Made by a program: the position numbers and the translations under genes. Shown in pieces: positions 1 through 8,154 of a stretch of 40,650 bases of DNA (within the stretch, counting starts at the first letter, position 1; every line of letters begins with the position of its first letter). This stretch comes from an uncultured Halieaceae bacterium (GTDB taxonomy: Bacteria > Pseudomonadota > Gammaproteobacteria > Pseudomonadales > Halieaceae), in assembly GCA_913057135.1 (NCBI GenBank), contig CAJXNM010000023.1, positions 5,001 to 45,650 on the forward strand. Reading direction: 5' to 3'. A model generated the notes under the pieces. That model was not told the origin of the DNA and did no database searches. It saw only the letters and a list, made by a program, of their open reading frames with translations.

Positions 1-514
1 TGTGACAACAGGCCAATATCGTCACGGGATAAACCAGTTGATGTAATCGCCGCCAATGTTGGCGCAGACGACGACGCCATTGATCGGTGGAAGTGACTGC
101 AAGGGGTAACAGTCCCAGCCACGCCGCAGCGCCGACAAAAACATAGGGACGCTCTGCCAGCTCTTCAAGCAGTAATTCCCAGCGCCAACCAATATACACC
201 TGCGCAAACACCAATAGATGGACGGTGCCATAGAAGAACACGAACAGACCCAGCATTCGTCGATAGCGGAATAAGCGTGGCCAGCCGTGCTGGGCAAGTG
301 GGCGCCCTAGAAGCACTAGAACCAATACACGCATAGCCCACTCACCGGTAACGTGCATCAGACGCTCAGCCGGATCGGGACCCAAGGCACCGCTGAGCAC
401 CCCCCACAGCAAGTTTAAGAACGGTAGCGACAGCACCATGAACACAAGCACTCTGACACCGGGGCCTAGCAACCAGGTGGTCATTGGGCTCGATTCAGTT
501 GACGTGTTAATCAT
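1..514 (-). CDS. msrQ: MsrQ, haem-binding membrane subunit of the MsrPQ methionine sulfoxide reductase (3' end outside window)
   Basis: MsrQ is the inner-membrane b-type haem protein that passes electrons from the quinone pool or flavins to periplasmic MsrP, which repairs oxidised methionine. Translating the minus strand from the ATG at 514 gives an open frame of about 171 codons running off the window edge. It shows several hydrophobic segments, a conserved-looking FRRMLGL-type loop (here RYRRMLGLF), a following segment with FFYGTVHLLVF whose His is a likely haem ligand, and RRLHQLVYP with another His. This pattern fits the ferric reductase-like transmembrane domain of YedZ/MsrQ. The start lies 42 bases after the msrP stop, in the usual msrP-msrQ order. 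A second in-frame ATG ten codons in is an alternative start. The C-terminal part is not visible. Confidence 0.88.
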   Translation of the reverse strand, partial: MINTSTESSPMTTWLLGPGVRVLVFMVLSLPFLNLLWGVLSGALGPDPAERLMHVTGEWAMRVLVLVLLGRPLAQHGWPRLFRYRRMLGLFVFFYGTVHLLVFAQVYIGWRWELLLEELAERPYVFVGAAAWLGLLPLAVTSTDQWRRRLRQHWRRLHQLVYPVTILACCH

Positions 515-556
515 AGTTACTGCTTGAGACAAAGCGGGCGCTGTGCGGCCCACCCG

Positions 557-1537
557 CTAGTAATAGCGTCGCAAATCCATACCCGCATATAGCTTGGCAA
601 CCTGTTCGGCATAACCGTTAAACAACTGGGTAGGTATTCGATTGGGTTTAAATAGCGACGACGGCAGCCGACGCTCAAAACGCTGGGACCAGCGGGGGTG
701 ATCCACCTCTGGATTAACGTTACTGTAGAAACCGTACTCGTGCGGTGCCAATCGTTGCCACGATGTCTCGGGCTGCTCATCGAGCAGGTCGATAGCAACG
801 ATGGACTTGATACTCTTGAAACCGTATTTCCACGGCACGATCAATCTCAGTGGTGCGCCGCTTTGATTTGGCAATGTTTTTCCATAGAGACCGACAGTCA
901 TCAGCGTCAGGGGGTGCATCGCCTCATCGATTCTCAAGCCCTCCTGGTAAGGCCAATCAATGACCGCTGTAAACGAGCGCGTACCGCGCATTTCACTGGG
1001 CCTGTAGAGCGTTCTAAAGCGCACAAAGCGCGCGTCACTGGTGGGTTCGAAGCGTTGCAACAGCTTTGCCAGGGGAAAGCCTATCCAAGGCACCACCATT
1101 GACCATGCCTCAACGCATCGAAAGCGATAGATACGCTCCTCGAGATCAAAGCCACTTAGAATATCTTCTAAGTGCAGCTTCCCCGGCTTATTCACCAACC
1201 CACCGACCGATACCGTCCACGGATCAGTCGTCATTTCATGGGCATATTGGGCGGGGTCTGATTTATCGGTGCCGAACTCGTAAAAGTTGTTGTACTGGGT
1301 GACATCCGCAAAAGGCGTCAACGCTTCTCCAACCGGTGGTCCTTCGGGCGCAACCCGGTAGTCAAGCCCTGTAAGCTCTTTTGCGTGCGTGCGAGCAGCA
1401 CCGCCAGTCAAGCCTGCCGCCGCCATCCCGAGACCGCTAGCCAGCAGTGTCCGGCGGTTTACCCACACCTGCTCGGGTGTGATGTCAGATGAGGCTATGG
1501 ATGGGTCATTGAAGCGTCTGCTCAGTCTGTTTTTCAT
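557..1537 (-). CDS. msrP: MsrP, periplasmic molybdopterin protein-methionine-sulfoxide reductase, catalytic subunit
   Basis: This molybdenum enzyme reduces methionine sulfoxide in periplasmic proteins, with MsrQ as electron donor. The 326-residue product carries a Tat signal (NRRTLLASG, twin Arg 28-29, then an Ala/Gly-rich stretch). It has the sulfite-oxidase-fold core with YRFRCVEAWSMVVPWIG, where Cys141 is the expected molybdenum ligand. Further family signatures are NNFYEFGTDK near residue 83, MHPLTLMTVGLYGK, and VPWKYGFKSIKSI. Its length and sequence follow E. coli YedY/MsrP closely. The ATG lies 32 bases inside the end of pssA, so the genes are probably co-transcribed. Such a long overlap could mean a slightly later true start, but the residues before the Tat motif look native. 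Family assignment is secure; substrate range is inferred from the family. Confidence 0.95.
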   Translation of the reverse strand: MKNRLSRRFNDPSIASSDITPEQVWVNRRTLLASGLGMAAAGLTGGAARTHAKELTGLDYRVAPEGPPVGEALTPFADVTQYNNFYEFGTDKSDPAQYAHEMTTDPWTVSVGGLVNKPGKLHLEDILSGFDLEERIYRFRCVEAWSMVVPWIGFPLAKLLQRFEPTSDARFVRFRTLYRPSEMRGTRSFTAVIDWPYQEGLRIDEAMHPLTLMTVGLYGKTLPNQSGAPLRLIVPWKYGFKSIKSIVAIDLLDEQPETSWQRLAPHEYGFYSNVNPEVDHPRWSQRFERRLPSSLFKPNRIPTQLFNGYAEQVAKLYAGMDLRRYY

Positions 1538-2405
1538 CGGGATGGGGCTCCGCGTCGTTAACAGTGGATGGGTCTACGACAACTTTACGACGCAGGTGTT
1601 GCACCGGACCTGACAAAGCATAGGCAAAAAATAGCGTCCACAATGCCACCGGTGGGTTGAGTGCCACCAGTCCCAGCACAAGCAGGAACAGCAACACACG
1701 CACAAAGGGCACGCGTGCAAACAAGTTGATTTTCTTGAAGCTTTGGTACGGGAAGTTGCTAATCATCAAAAAACCCAGCAACACCAACATGGCCCCGTGT
1801 AACAGCATCGACAAGGGTTCATCGGCTGCTAGGCCATAGTGCTGCCCCAACCAGACACTACCTGCGGCGAGGGCTGCGGCCGCAGGGCTGGCAAGGCCAG
1901 TAAACAAGCGACCATCGCTGCTAGCGAGCTGCGTATTAAAACGGGCCAAGCGCAAAGCGGCACAGGCGGTGTAGATAAAGGCAGCCACCCATCCGGCCTT
2001 GCCGGCAGTGACCAGAGACCAATTGAACACCAACAGTGCAGGCGCCACACCGAAGGACACCATATCGGACATACTGTCGTACTCAGCGCCAAATGCGCTG
2101 GTGGTATTGGTTAAACGTGCTATGCGGCCGTCCAGACCGTCGAGCACCATGGCCACAAAAATCGCCACCGAGCCCGCGTAGAAGTCCTGCTGCATACCCG
2201 CCACCACTGCGTAAAACCCCGCAAATAGGGCGCCAGTAGTGATCATATTCGGCAGTAAAAATACGCCTCGTGTGGGCTTACTGTCAGTGCCCACTTCTTG
2301 ATAGTCACCGATAACTGACGCCAGTGGGCGCTCAAGGGTTTCAGCGGCTCGCTCGAGCTCATCGCTGCTATCAGACTGTGTGCTTGGGTGATCTTGGGCA
2401 TTCAT
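1506..2405 (-). CDS. pssA: CDP-diacylglycerol-serine O-phosphatidyltransferase (phosphatidylserine synthase)
   Basis: The enzyme makes phosphatidylserine from CDP-diacylglycerol and serine, the committed step to phosphatidylethanolamine, at the inner membrane. The 299-residue protein has the CDP-alcohol phosphotransferase signature DGX2ARX8GX3DX3D: DGRIAR, a Gly after eight residues, then two Asp in EYDSMSD. Several hydrophobic helices follow. It is the integral membrane (Bacillus/Pseudomonas-like) type rather than the peripheral E. coli type. The first 45 residues are acidic and probably cytosolic. The ATG at 2405 has GAGGTGAG about nine bases upstream. It sits between ilvC (divergent) and msrP (overlapping downstream), the neighbourhood I recall from Pseudomonas, although ilvC is inverted here. 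Confidence 0.93.
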   Translation of the reverse strand: MNAQDHPSTQSDSSDELERAAETLERPLASVIGDYQEVGTDSKPTRGVFLLPNMITTGALFAGFYAVVAGMQQDFYAGSVAIFVAMVLDGLDGRIARLTNTTSAFGAEYDSMSDMVSFGVAPALLVFNWSLVTAGKAGWVAAFIYTACAALRLARFNTQLASSDGRLFTGLASPAAAALAAGSVWLGQHYGLAADEPLSMLLHGAMLVLLGFLMISNFPYQSFKKINLFARVPFVRVLLFLLVLGLVALNPPVALWTLFFAYALSGPVQHLRRKVVVDPSTVNDAEPHPDEKQTEQTLQ

Positions 2406-2487
2406 TATCGATTTCTCACCTCGGGAAGAAATTTATAGCGTGACAGGGTACTATGCGCTCCCCAGATTTTGCCTTGTTTTTTTTACC

Positions 2488-2501
2488 GCCTGTCATCAGG
2501 C
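2488..2501 (+). promoter_or_regulatory. Small hairpin and strong ribosome binding site in the ilvC leader
   Basis: GCCTG-TCAT-CAGGC forms a perfect five-base-pair stem with a four-base loop, nine bases before AGGAG (2511-2515). AGGAG lies six bases before the GTG at 2522. This ribosome binding site decides the ilvC start: the longer in-frame ATG at 2453 would add 23 residues that ilvC homologues lack. The hairpin has no T-run and could affect translation or mRNA stability. Any function is inference. Confidence 0.4.
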
Positions 2502-2521
2502 AACGCACCCAGGAGATAACG

Positions 2522-4000
2522 GTGAGCAACTACTTTAATACCCTGCCCCTGCGCATACAGCTCGAAGAGTTGAGCAAATGTCGATTTATGGACCGTTCGG
2601 AGTTCAGCGAAGGGGTCACCCCGCTCAAGGGTAAGAAGATCGTCATTATCGGCTGCGGCGCACAGGGCCTCAATCAAGGTCTGAACCTGCGAGACTCCGG
2701 CCTCAACGTGGCCTACGCCCTGCGCGCCGAGGCCATTGCCGAAAAAAGAGCGTCTTGGCAGCGAGCTACTGAGAACGGTTTTACAGTGGGCACCTATGAG
2801 GAACTGATTCCTGACGCTGACGTGGTGATGAATTTAACTCCCGACAAACAACACACAGCCGTGGTCAATGCGGTCATGCCGCTGATGAAAGAGGGAGCCT
2901 GCCTGGATTACGCCCACGGTTTCAACTTGGTTGAAGAGGGCATGCAAATCCGCAAGGACATCACCGTTGTTATGTGCTGCCCCAAATGCCCTGGCACCGA
3001 AGTTCGTGAAGAGTACAAGCGTGGCTTTGGCGTACCGACACTTATTGCTGTACACCGGGAAAACGACCCGAAGGGCGAAGGCATGACCATTGCCAAAGCA
3101 CTGGCATCGGGTACCGGCGGCGACCGCGCTGGTGTCCTTGAATCATCCCCTATCGCGGAAGTGAAGTCGGATTTAATGGGTGAGCAAACCATCCTGTGCG
3201 GCATGCTTCAATCGGGTTCACTGCTCTGCTTCGACCGCATGGTAGAGCTGGGGGTCGATCCCGCCTATGCTGCCAAACTGGTGCAGTACGGCTGGGAAAC
3301 CGTCACCGAGGGCTTAAAGCAAGGCGGCATCACCAACATGATGGATCGTCTTTCCAACCCCGCCAAAATACGGGCCTACGAACTCGCCGAGGAAATGAAA
3401 GATTTGCTGCGTCCTCTGTTCGAGAAACATCAGGACGATATTATGTCCGGCGAGTTCTCTCGCACCATGATGGCAGACTGGGCCAACGACGATGCCAATT
3501 TATTGCGCTGGCGCGCCGAGACCAATGAAACCGCCTTCGAGCGTCAGGAGCTCACTTCAGAGCCCATCAGCGAGCAGGAGTACTATGACAAGGGCATCCT
3601 GATGATTGCCATGGTCAAAGCGGGTGTAGAGCTGGCTTTCGACACCATGGTGGCTGCAGGCATCGTTGAAGAATCCGCGTACTACGAATCCCTGCACGAG
3701 ACCCCCCTCATCGCCAACACTATCGCTCGCAAAAAACTTTACGAGATGAACGTGGTGATCTCGGATACCGCTGAGTATGGCTGCTACTTGTTCGATCAGG
3801 CGGCGCGTCCATTGCTGAAGGACTTTATGCAGACGGTAGGTACCGATGTAATTGGCGTAGGCATGGGAGGCGATAACAGCGTCGACAACCGTACGCTTAT
3901 TCAAGTAAACGCGGAAATTCGAAACCACATGGTGGAGTTAGTCGGTGAGGAGCTCCGCGGTTACATGACCGGTATGAAAGCGATTTCCTCAGCGGGCTGA
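2522..4000 (+). CDS. ilvC: Ketol-acid reductoisomerase (class II, long form)
   Basis: IlvC converts acetolactate or acetohydroxybutyrate to the dihydroxy acids of valine and isoleucine synthesis, using NADPH and magnesium. From the GTG at 2522 the product has 492 residues, about the E. coli length (491), and begins [11 protein letters not shown] like E. coli ANYFNTLNLR. The N-terminal Rossmann domain shows [17 protein letters not shown]. Conserved blocks include [40 protein letters not shown] and EYGCYLFD. Two knotted C-terminal domains mark the long class II form. The gene stands alone on the plus strand, converging on ilvN, which makes the other enzyme of the pathway. It therefore needs its own promoter upstream of 2522. 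A shared terminator follows at 4014-4043. Confidence 0.97.
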   Translation: MSNYFNTLPLRIQLEELSKCRFMDRSEFSEGVTPLKGKKIVIIGCGAQGLNQGLNLRDSGLNVAYALRAEAIAEKRASWQRATENGFTVGTYEELIPDADVVMNLTPDKQHTAVVNAVMPLMKEGACLDYAHGFNLVEEGMQIRKDITVVMCCPKCPGTEVREEYKRGFGVPTLIAVHRENDPKGEGMTIAKALASGTGGDRAGVLESSPIAEVKSDLMGEQTILCGMLQSGSLLCFDRMVELGVDPAYAAKLVQYGWETVTEGLKQGGITNMMDRLSNPAKIRAYELAEEMKDLLRPLFEKHQDDIMSGEFSRTMMADWANDDANLLRWRAETNETAFERQELTSEPISEQEYYDKGILMIAMVKAGVELAFDTMVAAGIVEESAYYESLHETPLIANTIARKKLYEMNVVISDTAEYGCYLFDQAARPLLKDFMQTVGTDVIGVGMGGDNSVDNRTLIQVNAEIRNHMVELVGEELRGYMTGMKAISSAG

Positions 4001-4013
4001 ATCACCGCCCCAA

Positions 4014-4043
4014 GAAAAAAGGCGCCGATGGCGCCTTTTTTTT
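4014..4043. terminator. Bidirectional rho-independent terminator between ilvC and ilvN
   Basis: A run of A (4014-4020) is followed by GGCGCC-GAT-GGCGCC and eight T. The stem is six G/C pairs, and the flanking A and T runs can extend it on either strand. It lies 14 bases after the ilvC stop and 23 bases past the ilvN stop, so it can end transcription from both sides. Confidence 0.9.
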
Positions 4044-4065
4044 GTGATCGCTGTCTGTGACCAGC

Positions 4066-4557
4066 TTAAGGGGCGAGTATTTTTTCGCCACGAGCCATAC
4101 CGGCAACACCCGAGCGTACGACCTCGAGAATCACGACATCACCGAGCGCCGTTATAAACGAATCCAGTTTTTGGGTGGGACCTGTTAACTGAACAATGTA
4201 TGTGGTTGGACCTACATCGACAATTTGCCCCCGAAAAATATCGGTGGTTCGCTTCACTTCATCGCGCTGGGCGCCCTCGGCACGCACTTTTACCAGCAGC
4301 GTGTCTCGCTCGACGTGGGCTCCCTCGGTGAGATCCACTACCTTAATGACGTCAATGAGTTTATTGAGTTGCTTAGTAATCTGCTCAATCTTCAGATCAT
4401 CACCGGTAGTGGTTACGGTTAAACGCGACAGGGAGTGATCATCGGTCGGTGCCACATTCAACGTTTCGATGTTGTAGCCGCGCTGAGAGAATAAACCAAC
4501 AACACGCGACAGCGCGCCCGATTCATTCTCTAGTAGTAATGACAAAATTCGGCGCAT
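4066..4557 (-). CDS. ilvN: Acetolactate synthase small (regulatory) subunit
   Basis: The small subunit binds valine through its ACT domain and both activates and feedback-inhibits the catalytic subunit. The 163-residue product opens with MRRILSLLLENESGALSRV and SQRGYNIETLNV, the typical ACT-domain start of the IlvH/IlvN family. It continues with a C-terminal domain containing QLNKLIDVIKVVDLT and a region ending near VVILEVVRSGVAGMARG. Length matches E. coli IlvH (163). The start codon lies one base after the ilvI stop (TGA C ATG), so the two are translationally coupled. The ilvH name is equally valid; I cannot separate the paralogues from sequence alone. Confidence 0.95.
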   Translation of the reverse strand: MRRILSLLLENESGALSRVVGLFSQRGYNIETLNVAPTDDHSLSRLTVTTTGDDLKIEQITKQLNKLIDVIKVVDLTEGAHVERDTLLVKVRAEGAQRDEVKRTTDIFRGQIVDVGPTTYIVQLTGPTQKLDSFITALGDVVILEVVRSGVAGMARGEKILAP

Positions 4558-4558
4558 G

Positions 4559-6307
4559 TCAGGTCCTCTCCGTTTTGCTGAGCCACATATCCTTCATCGC
4601 CCCATTGGGCGCTACCAACATGGGATAAACGTGTTCGTGGGGCTCAACAAACACATCAAGGAAGACTAATCGGTCTTTCAAGGCGAACGCCTCGCGCATC
4701 GCTGGCTCAAGATCGTCTTTCTTTTCCACCTTGATCCCGACATGCCCGTAGGATTCGGCCAATTTAACAAAGTCGGGTAGCGAAGCTGCGTAGTGGCTTT
4801 CCGAGTAACGACCTTCATACTGCATGTCCTGCCACTGCTTAACCATGCCCAAATAATTATTACGCAAGCTAATAATTTTGATCGGGGTGGCGTATTGGCT
4901 GCAGGTACTCAGCTCTTGAATATTCATCTGGATGCTGCCCTCGCCCGTCACACAGGCAACTTCAGCATCGGGTAAGGCCAATTTGATACCCATGGCGGCG
5001 GGCAGACCAAAACCCATCGTCCCCAAACCGCCAGAGTTAATCCAGCGTCGCGGGTAATCAAATTTGTAGTACTGGGCCGCAAACATCTGGTGCTGGCCCA
5101 CATCAGACGTGACATATGCTTCACCGTTGGTCACGTCGTATAGACACTTGATAACGTCTTGCGGCATCGCAAAGTCGCTTTCGCCGTACCGGCGCCCATG
5201 CCAGAGCCCGTGAGCTGCACGCCAACCCTCAATCTGCTGCCACCACTCGGACAGCGCGTCCCCATCGGGGAGAGGCCTATCACTGGCCGCAATATGGGCA
5301 TCAACTTGAGCCAGTAAATCGGTGAGCACGGTGCTCACCGGCCCCACGATTGGTATATCCACCGGCACGATTTTGGCGATTGATGCGGGGTCCACATCGA
5401 TGTGAATGATCTTGGCCCCTGGGCAAAACTTGCTAACCGTATTGGTGACACGATCATCGAAGCGAGCCCCCACAGCCAAGATGACATCACTGTGATGCAT
5501 AGCCATGTTGGCTTCATAAAAACCGTGCATCCCCAGCATACCCAAGAATTGTCGATCAGAACCTGGGTACGCACCCAAGCCCATCAAGGTGTTAGTGACC
5601 GGATAGTTCAAACGGCGCGCTAATTCGGTGAGAAGCTCCGAACCATCCCCTTGAATAACACCACCACCCGCATAAATCACCGGGCGTTTGGCGCTCAATA
5701 ACAGCCGTGCAGCTTTTCGAATTTGTCCTGAGTGCCCTTTCTGCGCGGGCTGATAAGACCGCAAACTCACCGACTCTGGATAGTGGTACTCATATTTGTT
5801 TTCTGGCGCCGTCAGATTTTTGGGTATATCGACGACGACGGGGCCAGGCCGACCACTGGTTGCAATGTAAAAGGCCTGCTTCACGATCGAGGGAATATCT
5901 TCAGTGCGCTTGACCATGAAACTGTGCTTCACGATCGGCCTGGAGATACCGACCATATCGGTTTCCTGAAATGCATCTTCACCGATGAGATGGGTGGGTA
6001 CCTGCCCCGACAGCACTACCATCGGTATCGAGTCCATAAATGCGGTCGCAATACCGGTAATGGCATTGGTTGCCCCTGGCCCTGAGGTCACCAAAACAAC
6101 ACCGGGCTTTCCCGTGGCCCGGGCATAACCGTCGGCCGCATGGGTCGCCGCCTGCTCATGGCGCACCAGAATATGCGGTACCGCATCAGCCTTAAACAGT
6201 GCATCGTAAATGTGGAGTGCAGCTCCACCGGGATAGCCGAAAACGTATTCAACGCCCTCGTCTTCTAAAGCGCGGACAAGCATTTCTCCGCCAGACAGCA
6301 TTTCCAT
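4559..6307 (-). CDS. ilvI: Acetolactate synthase large (catalytic) subunit
   Basis: This thiamine-diphosphate and FAD enzyme condenses two pyruvates, or pyruvate plus 2-oxobutyrate, at the first common step to valine, leucine and isoleucine. The 582 residues contain the N-terminal PYR domain with the catalytic Glu51 ([19 protein letters not shown]), [14 protein letters not shown], the central FAD-binding domain, and the C-terminal PP domain with [14 protein letters not shown] and [13 protein letters not shown]. The usual metal ligand Asp of GDGS is Glu here; I believe this also occurs in pseudomonad enzymes, so I do not treat it as a defect. The ATG is preceded by GGGAG at about seven bases. 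It is first in an ilvI-ilvN operon with a long 5' leader (see 6308-6732). Confidence 0.96.
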   Translation of the reverse strand: MEMLSGGEMLVRALEDEGVEYVFGYPGGAALHIYDALFKADAVPHILVRHEQAATHAADGYARATGKPGVVLVTSGPGATNAITGIATAFMDSIPMVVLSGQVPTHLIGEDAFQETDMVGISRPIVKHSFMVKRTEDIPSIVKQAFYIATSGRPGPVVVDIPKNLTAPENKYEYHYPESVSLRSYQPAQKGHSGQIRKAARLLLSAKRPVIYAGGGVIQGDGSELLTELARRLNYPVTNTLMGLGAYPGSDRQFLGMLGMHGFYEANMAMHHSDVILAVGARFDDRVTNTVSKFCPGAKIIHIDVDPASIAKIVPVDIPIVGPVSTVLTDLLAQVDAHIAASDRPLPDGDALSEWWQQIEGWRAAHGLWHGRRYGESDFAMPQDVIKCLYDVTNGEAYVTSDVGQHQMFAAQYYKFDYPRRWINSGGLGTMGFGLPAAMGIKLALPDAEVACVTGEGSIQMNIQELSTCSQYATPIKIISLRNNYLGMVKQWQDMQYEGRYSESHYAASLPDFVKLAESYGHVGIKVEKKDDLEPAMREAFALKDRLVFLDVFVEPHEHVYPMLVAPNGAMKDMWLSKTERT

Positions 6308-6732
6308 AGGTCGCTCCCAACCAATTGGATGTGATCTAGTTGGCGGAAATTGGTGAATTGACCCACGAAAGGCTAGACCCAGCTACCGCCGCTTTCTGTC
6401 CCACGAACCACTGGCCGGATAAGGTCCGGTCTACCGCACCGGAGCAACGATCACGAACCCGTGTATCGGTGACCTGCGAGGTAGCGCAGTGTCGAGCCCG
6501 AAATGCGCAAGCGCATGTGACGGAACCCGCAAACAGCCACCACAACTGATCCCGTTGTGATGGTAGGCCAGAGGGCGAGGGTACCCGCCGATAACCGTTG
6601 CCGTTCGCGCGACGAGCCGAATTTCAATACCCAGTTCACAGAATGTCAAGAAATGTCGGTCATTTACACGCAATGATATTGCGAGGTCGCGCGCAGCTCG
6701 CTAGCTTTGGCAACAGAGGTGAGGAGGTGCAC
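6308..6732. other. Divergent 425-base control region between ilvI and the DUF4124 gene
   Basis: I see no convincing gene here. On the ilvI side it holds the candidate promoter at 6621-6649 and a long leader with several short inverted repeats: ATGCGC-AA-GCGCAT (6503-6516), CCGGA-TAAGG-TCCGG (6415-6429), and a CACG-AACC-CGTG stem extended by CGAT/ATCG around 6447-6469. None is followed by a U-run in the ilvI direction. A 21-codon ORF in the leader starts at the ATGCGC repeat, but it has no ribosome binding site and no run of Ile, Val or Leu codons, so a classical attenuator peptide is not supported. On the plus side, AGGAGG at 6722-6727 serves the gene at 6733. Confidence 0.5.
6621..6649 (-). 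promoter_or_regulatory. Candidate sigma-70 promoter for ilvI-ilvN
   Basis: Reading the minus strand, TTGACA (6649-6644) matches the -35 consensus perfectly. After exactly 17 bases comes TGAAAT (6626-6621), four of six matches to the -10. Transcription would start near 6614 and leave a leader of about 307 bases before the ilvI ATG. The weak -10 makes this a candidate only. Confidence 0.5.
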
Positions 6733-7236
6733 ATGGTTCGCGGTAGTAACAACACCAATGCGTGGAGGCAGTCCCCTAAAGGCAACCATGCCAATGGGCG
6801 TGTCCTGGCAATGGCGCTACAGCTATTGCTAGCAGCGAGCTTAATGCCGTCTGCCGCAGGAGCAACGACGCTGTATCGCTGGAATGATGACAACGGCAAT
6901 CCGGTGATGAGTGACCGCCCACCCCCAGTGGGAACAACGTACACTACCATCAACAGCAGCCGTTACGGGGGTACATCCAAACCCGCGTCCACAACACCGC
7001 AACCCCAGCTGGGTGAGCAAGCCAGAGCAACCACAAGTTCTGTAGCCCCTAGCGAGGTAGCCAAAAAAGACCCTGCGCTGTGCTCACAAGCCAAAGACAG
7101 CATTTTCAAATTAGAGACCTTCGCACGTATTAGAACAACCGATGATGACGGCACCGTGCGATTTTTGTCCGATGCCGAGCGCGACGATCGACTGCAGCGG
7201 GCCCAAAGCATAGCCGCAGCCTATTGTGCCGAGTGA
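6733..7236 (+). CDS. Exported DUF4124 domain protein of unknown function
   Basis: From the ATG at 6733 the product has 167 residues. AGGAGG five bases upstream fixes this start over a longer in-frame reading from 6598, which lacks a ribosome binding site. A basic N-terminal stretch, a hydrophobic run (ALQLLLAASLMP) and an Ala-rich SAAGA site look like a signal peptide. Directly after it, TTLYRWNDDNGNPVMSDRP matches the DUF4124 pattern (a Y-x-W-x-D-x-x-G-x-x-x-x-S-D-x-P beta hairpin) found in many gammaproteobacterial periplasmic proteins. A low-complexity Ser/Thr/Pro linker follows, then a charged helix-prone C-terminus with two Cys. Its last 16 bases overlap, on the opposite strand, the end of the 49-residue pilin-like ORF. 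Function is unknown. Confidence 0.8.
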   Translation: MVRGSNNTNAWRQSPKGNHANGRVLAMALQLLLAASLMPSAAGATTLYRWNDDNGNPVMSDRPPPVGTTYTTINSSRYGGTSKPASTTPQPQLGEQARATTSSVAPSEVAKKDPALCSQAKDSIFKLETFARIRTTDDDGTVRFLSDAERDDRLQRAQSIAAAYCAE

Positions 7237-7370
7237 GCGGGTGGCACCGGCTCGGCTCGTTGAGCCATCAGCGAGAGCGATGCCATTTCGTGACTACCCA
7301 GTACTGCAAGGGTGGCAATAAGCAACAATCCCAACACCGACACCAAAGTCACAAAGCCATTTTTGCCCAT
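7221..7370 (-). CDS. Putative 49-residue PilX/GspK-like prepilin N-terminus (remnant or mini-pilin)
   Basis: This short ORF follows the PilW-like gene by 19 bases. AAAGG lies about nine bases before the chosen ATG; another ATG three codons earlier sits too close to it. The product begins MGKNGFVTLVSVLGLLLIA: a short basic leader, Gly-Phe as a type IV prepilin peptidase site, and a hydrophobic helix with Val rather than Glu at mature position 5, as seen in PilX- and GspK-like proteins. It stops after 49 residues, where PilX is normally well over 150. Its position after pilV-pilW is exactly where pilX would be. The gene may be a truncated pilX or a functional mini-protein. Its tail overlaps the 3' end of the DUF4124 gene convergently. 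Confidence 0.5.
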   Translation of the reverse strand: MGKNGFVTLVSVLGLLLIATLAVLGSHEMASLSLMAQRAEPVPPAHSAQ

Positions 7371-7389
7371 TATTAACATCCTTTGGGAC

Positions 7390-8154
7390 TCACTGAGCAG
7401 TCGCCAAGGTCACTGCCACTGCCTGTAGAGGTATCTCTCTCAAGGAAGCTGCGCCCAAGGTACCTCCCTTATAGGGGCCGTGACTGAAAGAACCAACGGC
7501 CGAAAGATCGGTTAACCACTGCCGCACCAAAGGTGCCCGCTGTGCACGTGTAATACGCTTGTCCTTACGCCACCCCCTGAGTAGCAAACGCATACGTACC
7601 CCCGAGGGATCCGGTTGTTCCAACTGCCACGCCACCACACCCGGTAGTAGCATTTCAGCACGACCAAAACCCCCACCTGTCGCTTGGAACGATTTAACCA
7701 TGAGTGCACCCAAACCATCCCCGGGCACCCAAGCATATTGCCGGAGATAAAACAGCCTGCGCTGCCACTGTTCTCGAGCGGTATCAATCATCAAGGCAGA
7801 TGCACCCTCGATCGCATGGGTCGCGGATACGCAATCAAGGGTAGCGAGATCCACCACACGAATTACACCCTTCGAGGGTGGCTGCGGCGCATCACAGATT
7901 GATGCCTCAAAAGACGTCATACCACCGGCCGCCAACACCCCATTGGGCTGAACATCAGCAACCACTGCCTCAAAAAACGCCAGCAGAAACCCCGCGCGCT
8001 CGTTCAATTCTGCGCGGTCGTCGCTTAACGCTGAAACATGGAGTAAGTAGATCACGCTGTTCGAGACAGCTACCACCAACAAGGCACTCAAGGTCATTGC
8101 CAGCAATAGCTCGACCAGGGATACACCCGCCTCGCTCCCTGAAAGGCCTCTCAC
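7390..8154 (-). CDS. PilW-like type IV pilus minor pilin
   Basis: Minor pilins of the PilW type join a priming complex at the pilus tip. The 254-residue product starts with a short leader and AGVSLVELLLAM, a prepilin signal with Gly before the cut and Glu at mature position 5, then a hydrophobic helix to about residue 38. A region with DRAELNERAGFLLAFFEAVV resembles the conserved early helix of PilW. The rest is poorly conserved. It starts with GTG overlapping the stop of the PilV-like gene by four bases (GTGA), so the cluster is translationally coupled. Assignment rests on the leader, size and order; exact homology to Pseudomonas PilW is likely but not proven by eye. Confidence 0.72.
   Translation of the reverse strand: MRGLSGSEAGVSLVELLLAMTLSALLVVAVSNSVIYLLHVSALSDDRAELNERAGFLLAFFEAVVADVQPNGVLAAGGMTSFEASICDAPQPPSKGVIRVVDLATLDCVSATHAIEGASALMIDTAREQWQRRLFYLRQYAWVPGDGLGALMVKSFQATGGGFGRAEMLLPGVVAWQLEQPDPSGVRMRLLLRGWRKDKRITRAQRAPLVRQWLTDLSAVGSFSHGPYKGGTLGAASLREIPLQAVAVTLATAQ

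Noticed and set aside
2453-2521. 23-residue N-terminal extension of ilvC from the upstream ATG
   Set aside because: The GTG at 2522 has an ideal ribosome binding site and matches the homologous N-terminus exactly; the extension does not.
4559-6307. GEGS instead of GDGS in the thiamine-diphosphate motif of the acetolactate synthase
   Set aside because: Glu at this position also occurs, to my knowledge, in working enzymes of related bacteria, and all other motifs are intact, so it is not evidence for a defective enzyme.
6340-6549. Small ORFs on both strands of the ilvI leader
   Set aside because: They lack ribosome binding sites, overlap each other in opposite directions, and have no leader-peptide composition.
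7241-7260. TGGCACCGGCTCGGCTC considered as a sigma-54 promoter for pilus genes
   Set aside because: The -24-like TGGCAC is present, but no TTGC element follows at the required spacing, and no pilin gene lies downstream in that direction.
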